A DNA stretch of 64,000 nucleotides from positions 1 to 64,000 of the forward strand of contig NZ_JAIQDW010000016.1 of the NCBI RefSeq assembly GCF_020026925.1, given 5' to 3'. The notes below the pieces were generated by a model. That model did no database searches, was not told the DNA's origin, and worked only from the letters and a program-made list of their open reading frames with translations. Origin of the DNA: Flavobacterium hibisci (GTDB lineage Bacteria; Bacteroidota; Bacteroidia; Flavobacteriales; Flavobacteriaceae). Position 1 is the stretch's first letter; every line of letters starts with the position of its first letter. The translations under genes were made by a program, and so were the position numbers. Below, piece by piece: positions 23,930 through 32,227 of this stretch.

Positions 23930-24718
23930 ATGAGTTTTAGTAGCGGTTATTCAAACGTCAACGGTTTGAAGATGTATTATGAAATCTATGGTGAAGGCGA
24001 ACTTCCACTTGTTTTGATCCATGGCGGCGGATCGACAATTCAGACGAACTTTGAAAAAATTATTCCTTTACTCGAAAAAAACAGAAAGGTGATTGCCGTT
24101 GAGCTGCAATCACATGGGCGAACAAATGACCGAAATTCTGACCTTACATTTGAACAAGACGCCGACGATGTGTTCACGCTCTTAAAAAATTTAAATATTA
24201 ATAAAGCTGATTTTTTAGGTTTTAGTAACGGAGGGACAACAACACTTCAGATTGCGATACGTCATCCTGAAATTACGAATAAAATTATTTTAGGATCTGC
24301 ACTTTCAAAACGAAACGGAGTTTTTGATTGGTTTTGGGATTTCATCTCTCAAGCCACATTAGAGAATATGCCCCAGCAATTAAAAGAAGGGTATGAGAAA
24401 GTTGCAGAAAATAAGGCCGATTTACAAATTATGCATGACAGGGACGTAAAAAGGATGATAAACTTTAAGGACATTCCCGACGAACAAATAAGAGGCATAA
24501 AAATCCCGGTTCTAATTATAATTGGAGACAAAGATGTTATTACACCAGAGCATGCATTAGAATTAAATCGTCAAATCACTGATTCTGAATTAGCTATTAT
24601 ACCTGGAGTTCATGGGGAATATATTGGAGAAATTACGACTCTAAAACCGGACTTTAAAGAAGATGACTTGATAGTCCCATTAATTGAAAAATTTTTGGAT
24701 AAACGGAGCAACCACTAA
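23930..24718 (+). CDS. Alpha/beta hydrolase
   Basis: 262 residues. It has an oxyanion-region motif LIHGGGST near residue 30, the nucleophile elbow GFSNGG near 99 (Ser nucleophile), Asp in IIGDKDVI near 205, and a catalytic His in GVHGEY near 228. It is an esterase/haloperoxidase-like member; the substrate is unknown. The ATG at 23930 lies 124 bp past core gttgcac, longer than for the other units. Its stop codon TAA overlaps the next att-like left arm (accactaac), and gagcaac at 24706 is a one-mismatch complement of its start core. Confidence 0.9.
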   Translation: MSFSSGYSNVNGLKMYYEIYGEGELPLVLIHGGGSTIQTNFEKIIPLLEKNRKVIAVELQSHGRTNDRNSDLTFEQDADDVFTLLKNLNINKADFLGFSNGGTTTLQIAIRHPEITNKIILGSALSKRNGVFDWFWDFISQATLENMPQQLKEGYEKVAENKADLQIMHDRDVKRMINFKDIPDEQIRGIKIPVLIIIGDKDVITPEHALELNRQITDSELAIIPGVHGEYIGEITTLKPDFKEDDLIVPLIEKFLDKRSNH

Positions 24719-24838
24719 CCGAGGTCAGGCAACATGAATTTTTTGTCCAGCAGGAACATTTTTTCGTACAACTTTTGTCTTGTCGGTAGCACGCAATCCG
24801 CTTTTCCGGGAACTCGCCTCTCAAACTGTTATTCGTAA
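24706..24838 (+). repeat. attC-like site C6 (putative, end of array)
   Basis: gagcaac then cactaac at the hydrolase stop, tccagcaggaac in the left third, cttttgtcttgtcggtagc in the centre, and a right arm aatccgctttt...caaact with core gttattcg (24828-24835). The layout matches site A roughly, base for base only in parts. No further att-like site is found after chrA. Confidence 0.4.
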
Positions 24839-24849
24839 CGCTATGACCT

Positions 24850-25296
24850 ATGAATGATAAAAAAATGAAAAAACAAATCATAAATACTGACAATTCTAAA
24901 ACGACCATCTTAATTCGATTGATGGTTGGGACGGTATTCCTGTCCGAAGGAATTCAGAAGTTTCTATTTGCAGACAAACTTGGAGCAGGGCGATTTGAAA
25001 AAATTGGCTTGCCTTTACCTGAAATTTTAGGCGGTTTTGTAGGCAGTTTTGAAATTGTTTGCGGAATTCTAATCCTTATAGGACTCATGACAAGACTGGC
25101 AAGTGTGCCCCTCATCATCATAATGTTGGTAGCTATGGGAACAACAAAATCGGAAGTTTTAGCTGATAAAGGTTTCTGGGAAATGATGCACGAAAGCAGA
25201 ACCGACTGGGCAATGCTTTTGGGAAGTATCGTTTTGCTCATTAAGGGAAGTGGCTGTTGGTCGGTGGACAAAACTTTTAAAAAAGATGAAGCATAA
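24850..25296 (+). CDS. DoxX-family membrane protein
   Basis: 148 residues with four hydrophobic helices. It has the DoxX hallmark LIRLMVGTVFLSEGIQKFLF (residues 18-37) and GSFEIVCGILILIGL near 70. DoxX proteins are small quinone- or thiol-linked membrane oxidoreductase subunits, often near detoxification genes. Its end overlaps the chromate transporter start by 11 bases, so the two are co-translated. The start could be ATG 24850 or ATG 24865; a short charged tail precedes the first helix in either case. Confidence 0.85.
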   Translation: MNDKKMKKQIINTDNSKTTILIRLMVGTVFLSEGIQKFLFADKLGAGRFEKIGLPLPEILGGFVGSFEIVCGILILIGLMTRLASVPLIIIMLVAMGTTKSEVLADKGFWEMMHESRTDWAMLLGSIVLLIKGSGCWSVDKTFKKDEA

Positions 25297-26416
25297 TGTG
25301 GATTTAAAAGATATTGCCAGTCTCTTCCTGAAACTCGGCATTATTGGTTTTGGCGGTCCTGCAGCACATATTGCCATGATGCAGGAAGAAGTCGTGACAA
25401 AGCGAAAGTGGCTGACCGAACAGCATTTCCTGGACTTAATGGGGGCAACCAACCTAATTCCAGGACCAAACAGTACCGAAATGGCAATCCATATCGGGCA
25501 CGAAAAAGGCGGCTGGAAAGGGTTGCTAATTGCAGGTCTTTGTTTTATTCTGCCTGCCGTTTTTATAACCGCAATTTTTGCTTTTCTCTACAAACAATAC
25601 GGGCAACTTCCAGAAGTACAACCTTTTATTTACGGGATAAAACCAGCTATAATCGCCATTATTCTGGGAGCTGTTTCTCCATTGGCAAAAAAATCGTTAA
25701 AATCGGCTCAGCTGCTAATTATTGGGTTACTTGTTTTGCTTGGGGCTTTATCCAGCGTAAACGAAATTTATTTGATGTTTGGAGCTGGTTTTATTGCTCT
25801 GTTTTTGGCATATTTTAGAAACAGAAAAGGAAATAATCTCAACAGTTTTTTTACTTTGCCAATATTACAAATCACCAGCACGACTGTAATTTCTGCAACC
25901 AGCGTCAACTTGTTTTGGATTTTTCTAAAAATCGGTGCAATACTTTACGGAAGCGGATATGTTTTATTTGCATTTCTTGATACAGAATTAGTCTCGACCG
26001 GGCTTTTAGCACGACAACAATTAATTGATGCCATTGCCGTGGGACAATTTACACCCGGACCCGTTTTTTCTTCGGTGACATTTATTGGGTATCAGATAAA
26101 TGGTTGGGCAGGTGCCGTCGTTTCGACAATCGCTATATTTTTACCTTCATTTGTTTTTGTTGCATTGCTCAACCCTATCGTAAAGAAAATGCGAAACTCA
26201 AAACCATTTTCTGCATTTTTAGACGCTGTAAATGTGGCTTCTGTGGCCATAATCGCAGCCATTTGTTTTGAAATGGGCAAAGACACTATCACTGACTGGC
26301 GGACAATTTTGATTGCGGTTTTAAGTATTACAATTGCATTTGGATACAAGAAATTAAATAGTGCTTTTGTTGTTTTGGGTGGTTCATTAATCGGCTATTT
26401 ATTGACACTAATATGA
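25286..26416 (+). CDS. chrA: Chromate-transporter family protein (ChrA)
   Basis: 376 residues from the ATG at 25286. The longer frame lies inside DoxX. It has two homologous CHR domains, each starting with a G-x-x-PGP signature: NLIPGPNSTEMAIHIGHEKGG in the first half, and VGQFTPGPVFSSVTFIGYQINGW in the second. About ten to twelve membrane helices, the full-length bidomain form. Known family role: export of chromate across the inner membrane. Here the substrate is inferred from family only. Fused in translation with DoxX. Confidence 0.9.
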   Translation: MKHNVDLKDIASLFLKLGIIGFGGPAAHIAMMQEEVVTKRKWLTEQHFLDLMGATNLIPGPNSTEMAIHIGHEKGGWKGLLIAGLCFILPAVFITAIFAFLYKQYGQLPEVQPFIYGIKPAIIAIILGAVSPLAKKSLKSAQLLIIGLLVLLGALSSVNEIYLMFGAGFIALFLAYFRNRKGNNLNSFFTLPILQITSTTVISATSVNLFWIFLKIGAILYGSGYVLFAFLDTELVSTGLLARQQLIDAIAVGQFTPGPVFSSVTFIGYQINGWAGAVVSTIAIFLPSFVFVALLNPIVKKMRNSKPFSAFLDAVNVASVAIIAAICFEMGKDTITDWRTILIAVLSITIAFGYKKLNSAFVVLGGSLIGYLLTLI

Positions 26417-26690
26417 TGCAAAGAACTCTGCAAAAAAAGTATGAACTCACAAAAGCAGTTTAACAAAATGCTAAATTCAACTGCAGTTCTTCAATAGAGC
26501 TTCTAAATATCACATCACCAATACTAAAAACCTCAGTTTTTGAATGTGCTTCTTATCCTTAGCTCCCGTATAATTGCAAAATTTATGAGCTTTCTACTTT
26601 TAATTTTGCCTGACATTTAAGCTTTGGAAATATTATGAAATTATAAAAACTTTATTTCATAACTTAGATTTCTTTTAAAGGGAAAATGCC

Positions 26691-27059
26691 ATGACTAAGA
26701 AATCCATAGCCCGAAACTTCTTAAAGCTCGCTGCAACAGGGCATTCCCATGAAGCATTCCGCTTATATGTAAGTAAGGATTTTAAACATCATAATGCCTA
26801 TTTCAAAGGTGATGCCGACACACTCATGCTGGCTATGGAAGAATCTGCAAATACCAATCCGAATAAGATTTTTAAAATTCATCATATCCTGAGTGATGGT
26901 GATATGGTCGCAGTGCATTCACATGTTCAACAAAATTCAACAGATTCAGGCGTAGCTGTTGTTCACATATTTCGGTTTGAATCAGACAAAATAATCGAGC
27001 TTTGGGATTTAGGACAGCCTATTCCAAAGAAAAGCATTAATGAAAATGGGATGTTTTAA
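26691..27059 (+). CDS. SnoaL-like (NTF2-fold) protein
   Basis: 122 residues. The pattern AVHSHVQQNSTDSGVAVVHIFRFESDKIIELWDLGQPIP is the C-terminal sheet of SnoaL-like polyketide-cyclase/NTF2-fold proteins, and FKHHNAYFKGDAD gives the pocket histidines. It probably binds a small hydrophobic ligand. It is followed after 10 bp by a DUF1801-type gene, starting a run of small co-directional genes. The 274-bp gap before it (26417-26690) shows no feature I can name. Confidence 0.85.
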   Translation: MTKKSIARNFLKLAATGHSHEAFRLYVSKDFKHHNAYFKGDADTLMLAMEESANTNPNKIFKIHHILSDGDMVAVHSHVQQNSTDSGVAVVHIFRFESDKIIELWDLGQPIPKKSINENGMF

Positions 27060-27069
27060 CTAACGAAAA

Positions 27070-27492
27070 ATGGCTAAAATTAAAACTACAGAAACAGACG
27101 GCAACGTGATTGATTTTATTAACACAGTTGCAGAAGATCCTAAAAAGAATGATGCTTTTGAACTTCTTAAAATAATGCAGGAAGTAACGGGCTTCGAACC
27201 TAAAATGTGGGGACCGGGTATAATTGGTTTTGGAAATTATCATTATAAGTACGAAAGTGGACACGAAGGCGAAGCTCCATTAGCCGCTTTTTCTCCCAGA
27301 AAAGATGCGATTTCACTTTACCTCAGTTCTTCTTTCGAAAATAAAGAGGAACTTCTTTCTGAATTCGGAAAACATAAAGCCGGAAAAGGCTGTATTTATA
27401 TCAAAAAATTAAGTGATATAAATACTGCTATTTTAAAACAAATGATTTCGCTTTCGGTTGACTATTTAAAAAAAATATATCCTTCAAATTAA
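27070..27492 (+). CDS. DUF1801 (YdhG-like) protein
   Basis: 140 residues, cytoplasmic. The DUF1801 pattern is MWGPGIIGFGNYHYKYESGHEGEAP, LAAFSPRKDAISLYL and HKAGKGCIYIKKL, a compact alpha/beta domain structurally related to frataxin-like folds. Function unsettled in the literature as far as I know. It lies between SnoaL-like and MBL-fold genes with 5-10 bp spacing, so it is operonic. A second, distinct DUF1801 gene lies at 31142. Confidence 0.85.
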   Translation: MAKIKTTETDGNVIDFINTVAEDPKKNDAFELLKIMQEVTGFEPKMWGPGIIGFGNYHYKYESGHEGEAPLAAFSPRKDAISLYLSSSFENKEELLSEFGKHKAGKGCIYIKKLSDINTAILKQMISLSVDYLKKIYPSN

Positions 27493-27497
27493 CTCTC

Positions 27498-28595
27498 ATG
27501 ATTACCACAATAAGTATTATTTTACTTGCCATTCTTTTTTATTTCTTACTGCATCCCCGATTCGGCAAAAAACCTTCTGGCGAAAGACTTGCGTTAATTA
27601 AAAAATCGCCTCAATTTAAAAATGGAAGATTCGAAAACATCAGCTTTACTCCCGAACTTGCAGAGGGTTATGGTTATTTTGAAGTCTTGTATGAGTTCTT
27701 CTTTAAAAAAGTGGATCGAAAAATTCCAACTGATACTATCCCGTCCATAAAAACCAATTTACATGAACTTTCTCCTGACCAAAATATAATGGTCTGGTTT
27801 GGTCATTCTTCTTATTTTATTCAGCTCGAAGAAAAACGTTTTTTAATCGATCCGGTTTTCAGTGGCAATGCCTCCCCCATTTATGGCAGTACAAAATCAT
27901 TCAAAGGAACAGATATTTATACATCAGATGATTTTCCTGAAATTGATTATTTATTAATTACTCATGATCATTACGATCATCTTGATTATAAAACCATTAT
28001 GGACTTAAAACCTAAAATAAAAACGGTGATCTGTCCGTTAGGGGTTGGTTCTCACTTTGAGTTTTGGAAATTCCGTGTCGAAAATATTATTGAGAAAGAC
28101 TGGCACGAAAAAGTAGAATTAGATCAAAACTTAACACTTTATACCACACCGTCAAGACATTTTTCCGGCAGAAGTATCAATCGCTGTAATACGCTCTGGA
28201 CATCATTCGTCTTAGAAACCAAAGATTTCAAAATGTATTTGGGCGGGGACAGTGGTTACGATTCTCACTATGCTGAAATTGGTAAAAAATATGGTCCATT
28301 TGACATTGCCTTAATTGACAATGGCCAATACAATGAAAAGTGGAAATACATTCACAATATGCCGGAAGATGTACTAAAAGCGATGAAAGACCTGAAAGCA
28401 AAAAGAGCATTTCCGGTGCACAATTCAAAATTCCCCTTATCACTTCATTCATGGGATGAGCCTTTGGTTAAAATAACAGAATTAAATACTGCATCAGAAA
28501 ATCCGATTCCGCTAATTACACCCATGATTGGCGAATTAGTTGAACTGAAAAATCAACAACAGGAATTTCAGCAATGGTGGAAAGGTGTTAAATAG
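27498..28595 (+). CDS. MBL-fold hydrolase, UlaG/NAPE-PLD-like
   Basis: 365 residues. An N-terminal membrane anchor (TTISIILLAILFYFLL, residues 2-17) is followed by a metallo-beta-lactamase fold. The zinc motif THDHYDHLD (HxHxDH) is near residue 155, with further ligands at PSRHFSGR (about 218), LGGDSGYD (about 250) and PVHNSKF (about 305). WFGHSSYF is typical of the NAPE-PLD/UlaG-like branch, which cleaves phosphodiester or lactone substrates. Membrane association plus this branch suggests a lipid phosphodiesterase (inference). Confidence 0.88.
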   Translation: MITTISIILLAILFYFLLHPRFGKKPSGERLALIKKSPQFKNGRFENISFTPELAEGYGYFEVLYEFFFKKVDRKIPTDTIPSIKTNLHELSPDQNIMVWFGHSSYFIQLEEKRFLIDPVFSGNASPIYGSTKSFKGTDIYTSDDFPEIDYLLITHDHYDHLDYKTIMDLKPKIKTVICPLGVGSHFEFWKFRVENIIEKDWHEKVELDQNLTLYTTPSRHFSGRSINRCNTLWTSFVLETKDFKMYLGGDSGYDSHYAEIGKKYGPFDIALIDNGQYNEKWKYIHNMPEDVLKAMKDLKAKRAFPVHNSKFPLSLHSWDEPLVKITELNTASENPIPLITPMIGELVELKNQQQEFQQWWKGVK

Positions 28596-28653
28596 TCAAA
28601 AAAATTAAAATGTTTCCTGCCTCCAGATTAAAAATAAACCCAAAAAGCCCTTA

Positions 28654-29187
28654 ATGACGATATCAAATTTTAATTTACAACCCGATTTTTTAGAAAATGA
28701 AACCATAAAATTAATTCCGCTTCAGGAAGATCATTTTGAGGTTTTGTATGAATTAGCATCAGACCCTTTAGTTTGGGAACAGCATCCCATTAAAGACCGG
28801 TATAAAAAAGAGGTATTTAAATCATTTTTTGAAGCAGCTGTAAATTCAAAAGGTGCTTTTTTAATTTTAGAGCGAAAAACAAACGAAGTTATCGGCACTA
28901 CACGGTTCTATGATTACAATCCTGAAAAATCAAATGTGGGGATTGGTTATACTTTTATAGGTCGAAAATTCTGGGGTGGCCCTTATAATGCAGCAACAAA
29001 AAAGCTGCTGATTGATTATGCTTTTCAAACCGTTAGTTCTATCCTTTTTCATGTTGGCGCAGAAAATATCCGTTCTCAAAAAGCTGTGTTAAAATTGGGC
29101 GCAGTAAAAATAAACGAAATGTTTTTTCCTCATAATGGGATCGATTTACCTCATTTCGAATATGAATTGCGTAAAGAAAAAAATTAA
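28654..29187 (+). CDS. GNAT acetyltransferase (RimJ/RimL-like)
   Basis: 177 residues. Acetyl-CoA-dependent N-acyltransferase fold: IKLIPLQEDHFEVLYELASDPLVWEQHP at the start, VIGTTRFYDYNPEKSNVGIGYTFIGRKFWG in the middle, and the CoA-binding/late helix VGAENIRSQKAVLKLGAVK. This is the RimJ/RimL-like subgroup; the substrate is unknown. It lies 58 bp after the MBL gene, in the same direction. Confidence 0.9.
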   Translation: MTISNFNLQPDFLENETIKLIPLQEDHFEVLYELASDPLVWEQHPIKDRYKKEVFKSFFEAAVNSKGAFLILERKTNEVIGTTRFYDYNPEKSNVGIGYTFIGRKFWGGPYNAATKKLLIDYAFQTVSSILFHVGAENIRSQKAVLKLGAVKINEMFFPHNGIDLPHFEYELRKEKN

Positions 29188-29274
29188 AAATGATTATTTT
29201 TGCAGCTAAATACAAGTCATATGAACTAAGATCTTGCCTCTTAACTTATGATTATAACCTTTAAATCAAAAATA

Positions 29275-29856
29275 ATGAAAAGAATAACAGTCTTTTGCGG
29301 ATCCAGTTTCGGTACTGAAGAAATTTACACAAAACAAGCAGTATTATTAGGAGAAACATTAGCAAAACAAAATATAGAATTGGTTTATGGCGGTGCTAAT
29401 GTAGGTTTGATGGGCGCAGTAGCTGATGGAGTCCTAAATAACGGCGGAAAAGCAATTGGCGTCCTGCCTGATTTTTTAAGATCAAAAGAAATTGCGCATC
29501 TGGGATTAACGGAACTTATTCTGGTTGAAAGCATGCACGAAAGAAAAACAAAAATGAATGATTTATGCGATGGTGTCATTGCACTGCCTGGTGGATTTGG
29601 AACCCTTGAAGAGCTTTTTGAAATGCTTACCTGGGCTCAATTAGGACTGCACAAAAAACCAATCGCAATTTTAAACATCAACGGTTTTTATGATTCCCTG
29701 ATTCAACTAACTGAAAATATGGTGAGCAAAGGCTTATTGAAAGACGTGAATCAGCAGATGCTTTTAGTAAGTGATGACATTGGTGATTTACTGGATAAAA
29801 TGAAGAATTACAAAGCTCCTACTGTTGGAAAATGGATTGAAAAAGAAGAAGTTTAG
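29275..29856 (+). CDS. LOG-family nucleotide 5'-monophosphate phosphoribohydrolase
   Basis: 193 residues from the ATG at 29275 (MKRITVFCGSS). The upstream in-frame ATG at 29248 adds a non-family tail. The signature PGGFGTLEELFE near residue 104, with GGANVGLMGAVAD near 42 and MHERKTKM near 88, marks the LOG/TIGR00730 group, which cleaves the N-glycosidic bond of purine or cytokinin nucleotides. Complete length. Single gene by spacing. Confidence 0.92.
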   Translation: MKRITVFCGSSFGTEEIYTKQAVLLGETLAKQNIELVYGGANVGLMGAVADGVLNNGGKAIGVLPDFLRSKEIAHLGLTELILVESMHERKTKMNDLCDGVIALPGGFGTLEELFEMLTWAQLGLHKKPIAILNINGFYDSLIQLTENMVSKGLLKDVNQQMLLVSDDIGDLLDKMKNYKAPTVGKWIEKEEV

Positions 29857-29951
29857 TCTCTTTTGGCAGGGTGATTTTCAGTTTTTAACACAATTTCCGG
29901 AATAACTTTCTTATCTTGTGGCTCCAAAAAACTGAAAATCCGTTATCCAAA

Positions 29952-30638
29952 ATGAAATATTTAAAAGCCTATTACCTTCTATTCGCCCTTATTCTCTCTG
30001 TAAATTTAATAAATGCTCAGGATACTGATACCGGAAACTGGTTTATGTATTTTGGAAATCAGGCCATCAACAAAAAGTGGAACTGGCATAATGAAGTACA
30101 ATACCGTAATTATAATTTTGCAGGAGATACTCAGCAGCTATTATTAAGAACAGGAATCGGATACAATCTTACCGAAAACAATAATAATATTTTATTAGGT
30201 TACGGTTTTATCAATTCACAAAATTATATTCCCGGAACTAACGATAAGACAGGTAATAATGAACATCGTATTTTCCAGCAGTTTATAACACGCCAAAATT
30301 TTGGAAGGATTTATTTGCAGCACCGTTATCGCGTGGAAGAACGCTTTTTAGAAGATGATTTTCAAATGCGTTTTCGTTATTTTTTGGCTTTGAATGTACC
30401 TATAAATAAACCAAAAATGGAAGATAAGGCCTTTTATTTTTCAGCATATAACGAAATTTTTATAAACGCAGAATCTCCTGTTTTTGACAGAGACCGCGTT
30501 TATGGCGCATTAGGTTATGTAATCAATAAGAATTTTAGGGTTGAAGCAGGTTTTATGAGACAAATTCAGGAAAAAACCGGACGAAACCAATTTCAGATTG
30601 CAGTTTACAATAATATACCTTTTAACAGTAGTAAATAA
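29952..30638 (+). CDS. DUF2490 outer-membrane-type protein
   Basis: 228 residues from the ATG at 29952. Signal peptide YYLLFALILSVNLINAQ, then a beta-rich body with alternating aromatic strands (NWFMYFGNQAINKKWNWHNEVQYRNYN; RIFQQFITRQNFGRIYLQHRYRVEERF; FQMRFRYFLALNVPIN), the DUF2490 pattern. It ends close to an outer-membrane-barrel C-terminal strand (FQIAVYNNIPFN). It is likely a small outer-membrane barrel of unknown cargo. Confidence 0.85.
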   Translation: MKYLKAYYLLFALILSVNLINAQDTDTGNWFMYFGNQAINKKWNWHNEVQYRNYNFAGDTQQLLLRTGIGYNLTENNNNILLGYGFINSQNYIPGTNDKTGNNEHRIFQQFITRQNFGRIYLQHRYRVEERFLEDDFQMRFRYFLALNVPINKPKMEDKAFYFSAYNEIFINAESPVFDRDRVYGALGYVINKNFRVEAGFMRQIQEKTGRNQFQIAVYNNIPFNSSK

Positions 30639-30657
30639 ACTTTCAAAATCCGTAGAT

Positions 30658-31125
30658 ATGGCAACAGTAAATAATAATTTTGCAAAAGCCGAAATGCTGA
30701 TCAGAAAACCCGTCTCAGAAGTTTTTCAGGCTTTTATAAATCCTGAAATTACGAGCAAATTCTGGTTTACTAAAGGATCTGAAAAATTAGAAGAAGGAAA
30801 ATCGGCTGAATGGACCTGGGAAATGTATGGTTTTTCTCTTACTATTTTTACTAAAGTAATTGAAGAAGACAAACGAATTGTAATTGAATGGGGAAATAGC
30901 GGAGAAGAGACCATTGTAGAATGGATTTTTAATGCTTTGGATGAAAAAGAAACTTTTGTTAGCATCACTAATTATAATTTCAAAGGCGATGCTGATACAA
31001 TACTCTCTGAAGTTCGTAATTCTACTGAAGGTTTCACATTGGTTTTAGCCGGAGCTAAAGCTTTTTTGGAGCATAACCTTCAGTTAAATTTAGTCCTGGA
31101 CAGATTTCCAAAAGGTCTAAGTTAA
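30658..31125 (+). CDS. SRPBCC (AHSA1-type) protein
   Basis: 155 residues from the ATG at 30658; the upstream in-frame start at 30598 lies in the DUF2490 gene. AEMLIRKPVSEVFQAFINPEITSKFWFTKGSEKL gives the AHSA1 start motif, and GFTLVLAGAKAFLEHNLQLNLVLDRFP the closing helix. It is spaced 16 bp from a DUF1801 gene, and the pair SRPBCC + DUF1801 is a recurring neighbourhood in Bacteroidota. Confidence 0.88.
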   Translation: MATVNNNFAKAEMLIRKPVSEVFQAFINPEITSKFWFTKGSEKLEEGKSAEWTWEMYGFSLTIFTKVIEEDKRIVIEWGNSGEETIVEWIFNALDEKETFVSITNYNFKGDADTILSEVRNSTEGFTLVLAGAKAFLEHNLQLNLVLDRFPKGLS

Positions 31126-31141
31126 TCAACTAAATAAAGTC

Positions 31142-31528
31142 ATGGCAGCTGTACCTACTCCTAAACCTGCAAATGTTGATGAATATATTGGAGGTTTCCC
31201 AAACAATGTTCAGGAAGTATTAGAAAAAATCCGAATGACAATTCATAAGGCAGCGCCTGATGCTAAGGAAAAAATCAGTTACTCCATGCCGGCATTTGAG
31301 CAAAACGGAATTGTGGTGTACTTTGCCGCATTTAAAAATCACATTGGTCTTTATGCTTTGCCAAGCGGTCATGAACAGTTTAAGGAAGAACTTTCAAAAT
31401 ACAAATCAGGCAAAGGTTCTGTACAATTTCCATTAGATCAGCCTATGCCATTTGATTTAATTACGAAAATTGTAAAATTCAGAGTACAGGAAAATCTTGA
31501 AAAAGTAAAAATAAATAATCGATTATGA
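31142..31528 (+). CDS. DUF1801 protein
   Basis: 128 residues. ISYSMPAFEQNGIVVYFAAFKNHIGLYALPSG and YKSGKGSVQFPLDQPMP are the YdhG/DUF1801 signature (the A-F-K-N-H-I-G-L-Y strand and the K-x-x-x-G-S-x-x-F turn). Cytoplasmic. It ends overlapping the next start by four bases (ATGA), so it is co-translated with the 2H phosphoesterase-like gene. Confidence 0.9.
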   Translation: MAAVPTPKPANVDEYIGGFPNNVQEVLEKIRMTIHKAAPDAKEKISYSMPAFEQNGIVVYFAAFKNHIGLYALPSGHEQFKEELSKYKSGKGSVQFPLDQPMPFDLITKIVKFRVQENLEKVKINNRL

Positions 31529-32214
31529 ATTTATCTGAACATTACAATACGCTTTTCAAAACATCATCTGAACTGATTTTATCTGAAACTTATTCTATTG
31601 ATTCTAAAATTAGGGATGATTCAGATAAACGATTTGGCGTTACTTTGCTAATTCGCCCGAATGATGAAATAAAAAATAATATTCAGGCATTCCTAAAAGA
31701 AATAAAAAAAACAGAACCTGAACAATATTACTATCCAAATGCTGATATTCATATAACAGTCCTCTCTATTATTTCGTGTACTGAAGGTTTTACACTGAAT
31801 CAGTTTCCTACGTCAGAATACGTTGAAATTATTGAAAAAAGCCTGGTAGATATAAATGAAATAGAGATAGACTACCGGGGCGTTACGCTATCTCCCTCAG
31901 CGATAATGGTTCAGGGTTTTCCATCTGACGATTCATTGAATATCTTTCGTAGCAAATTACGCGAAAACTTTAAAAAATCTTCCCTCCCGCAAAGTATGGA
32001 CAGCCGTTACACTCTAACCGCTGCGCATTCGACAATTATGCGCTTTCAGAATAAATTACAAAATCCAAAAAAGCTTGTTGAAATTGTTGAAAAATTCAGA
32101 AATCACAATTTTGGAAAATTCACCGTCGATAAAATTGAATTAGTTTTTAACGACTGGTATCAGCGCGAAAAGAACACTGTAAATATGTGCGATCTTTATC
32201 TGAAATATTTTTAG
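31525..32214 (+). CDS. 2H phosphoesterase-like protein
   Basis: 229 residues. Two His-x-Ser/Thr motifs, HIT in ADIHITVLS (near residue 76) and HST in AAHSTIMRF (near 172), separated by about 95 residues, are the hallmark of the 2H (2'-5' RNA ligase / cyclic phosphodiesterase) superfamily. Likely acts on cyclic or 2'-5' phosphodiester bonds in RNA or nucleotides; the substrate is not readable. Translationally coupled to the upstream DUF1801 gene. Confidence 0.82.
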   Translation: MNLSEHYNTLFKTSSELILSETYSIDSKIRDDSDKRFGVTLLIRPNDEIKNNIQAFLKEIKKTEPEQYYYPNADIHITVLSIISCTEGFTLNQFPTSEYVEIIEKSLVDINEIEIDYRGVTLSPSAIMVQGFPSDDSLNIFRSKLRENFKKSSLPQSMDSRYTLTAAHSTIMRFQNKLQNPKKLVEIVEKFRNHNFGKFTVDKIELVFNDWYQREKNTVNMCDLYLKYF

Positions 32215-32227
32215 ACTCGTTTTCTTT

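Noticed and set aside
17603..24838. CRISPR array
   Set aside because: Repeats are about 120-140 bp, imperfect and separated by whole genes; no short regular spacers or cas genes anywhere in the window.
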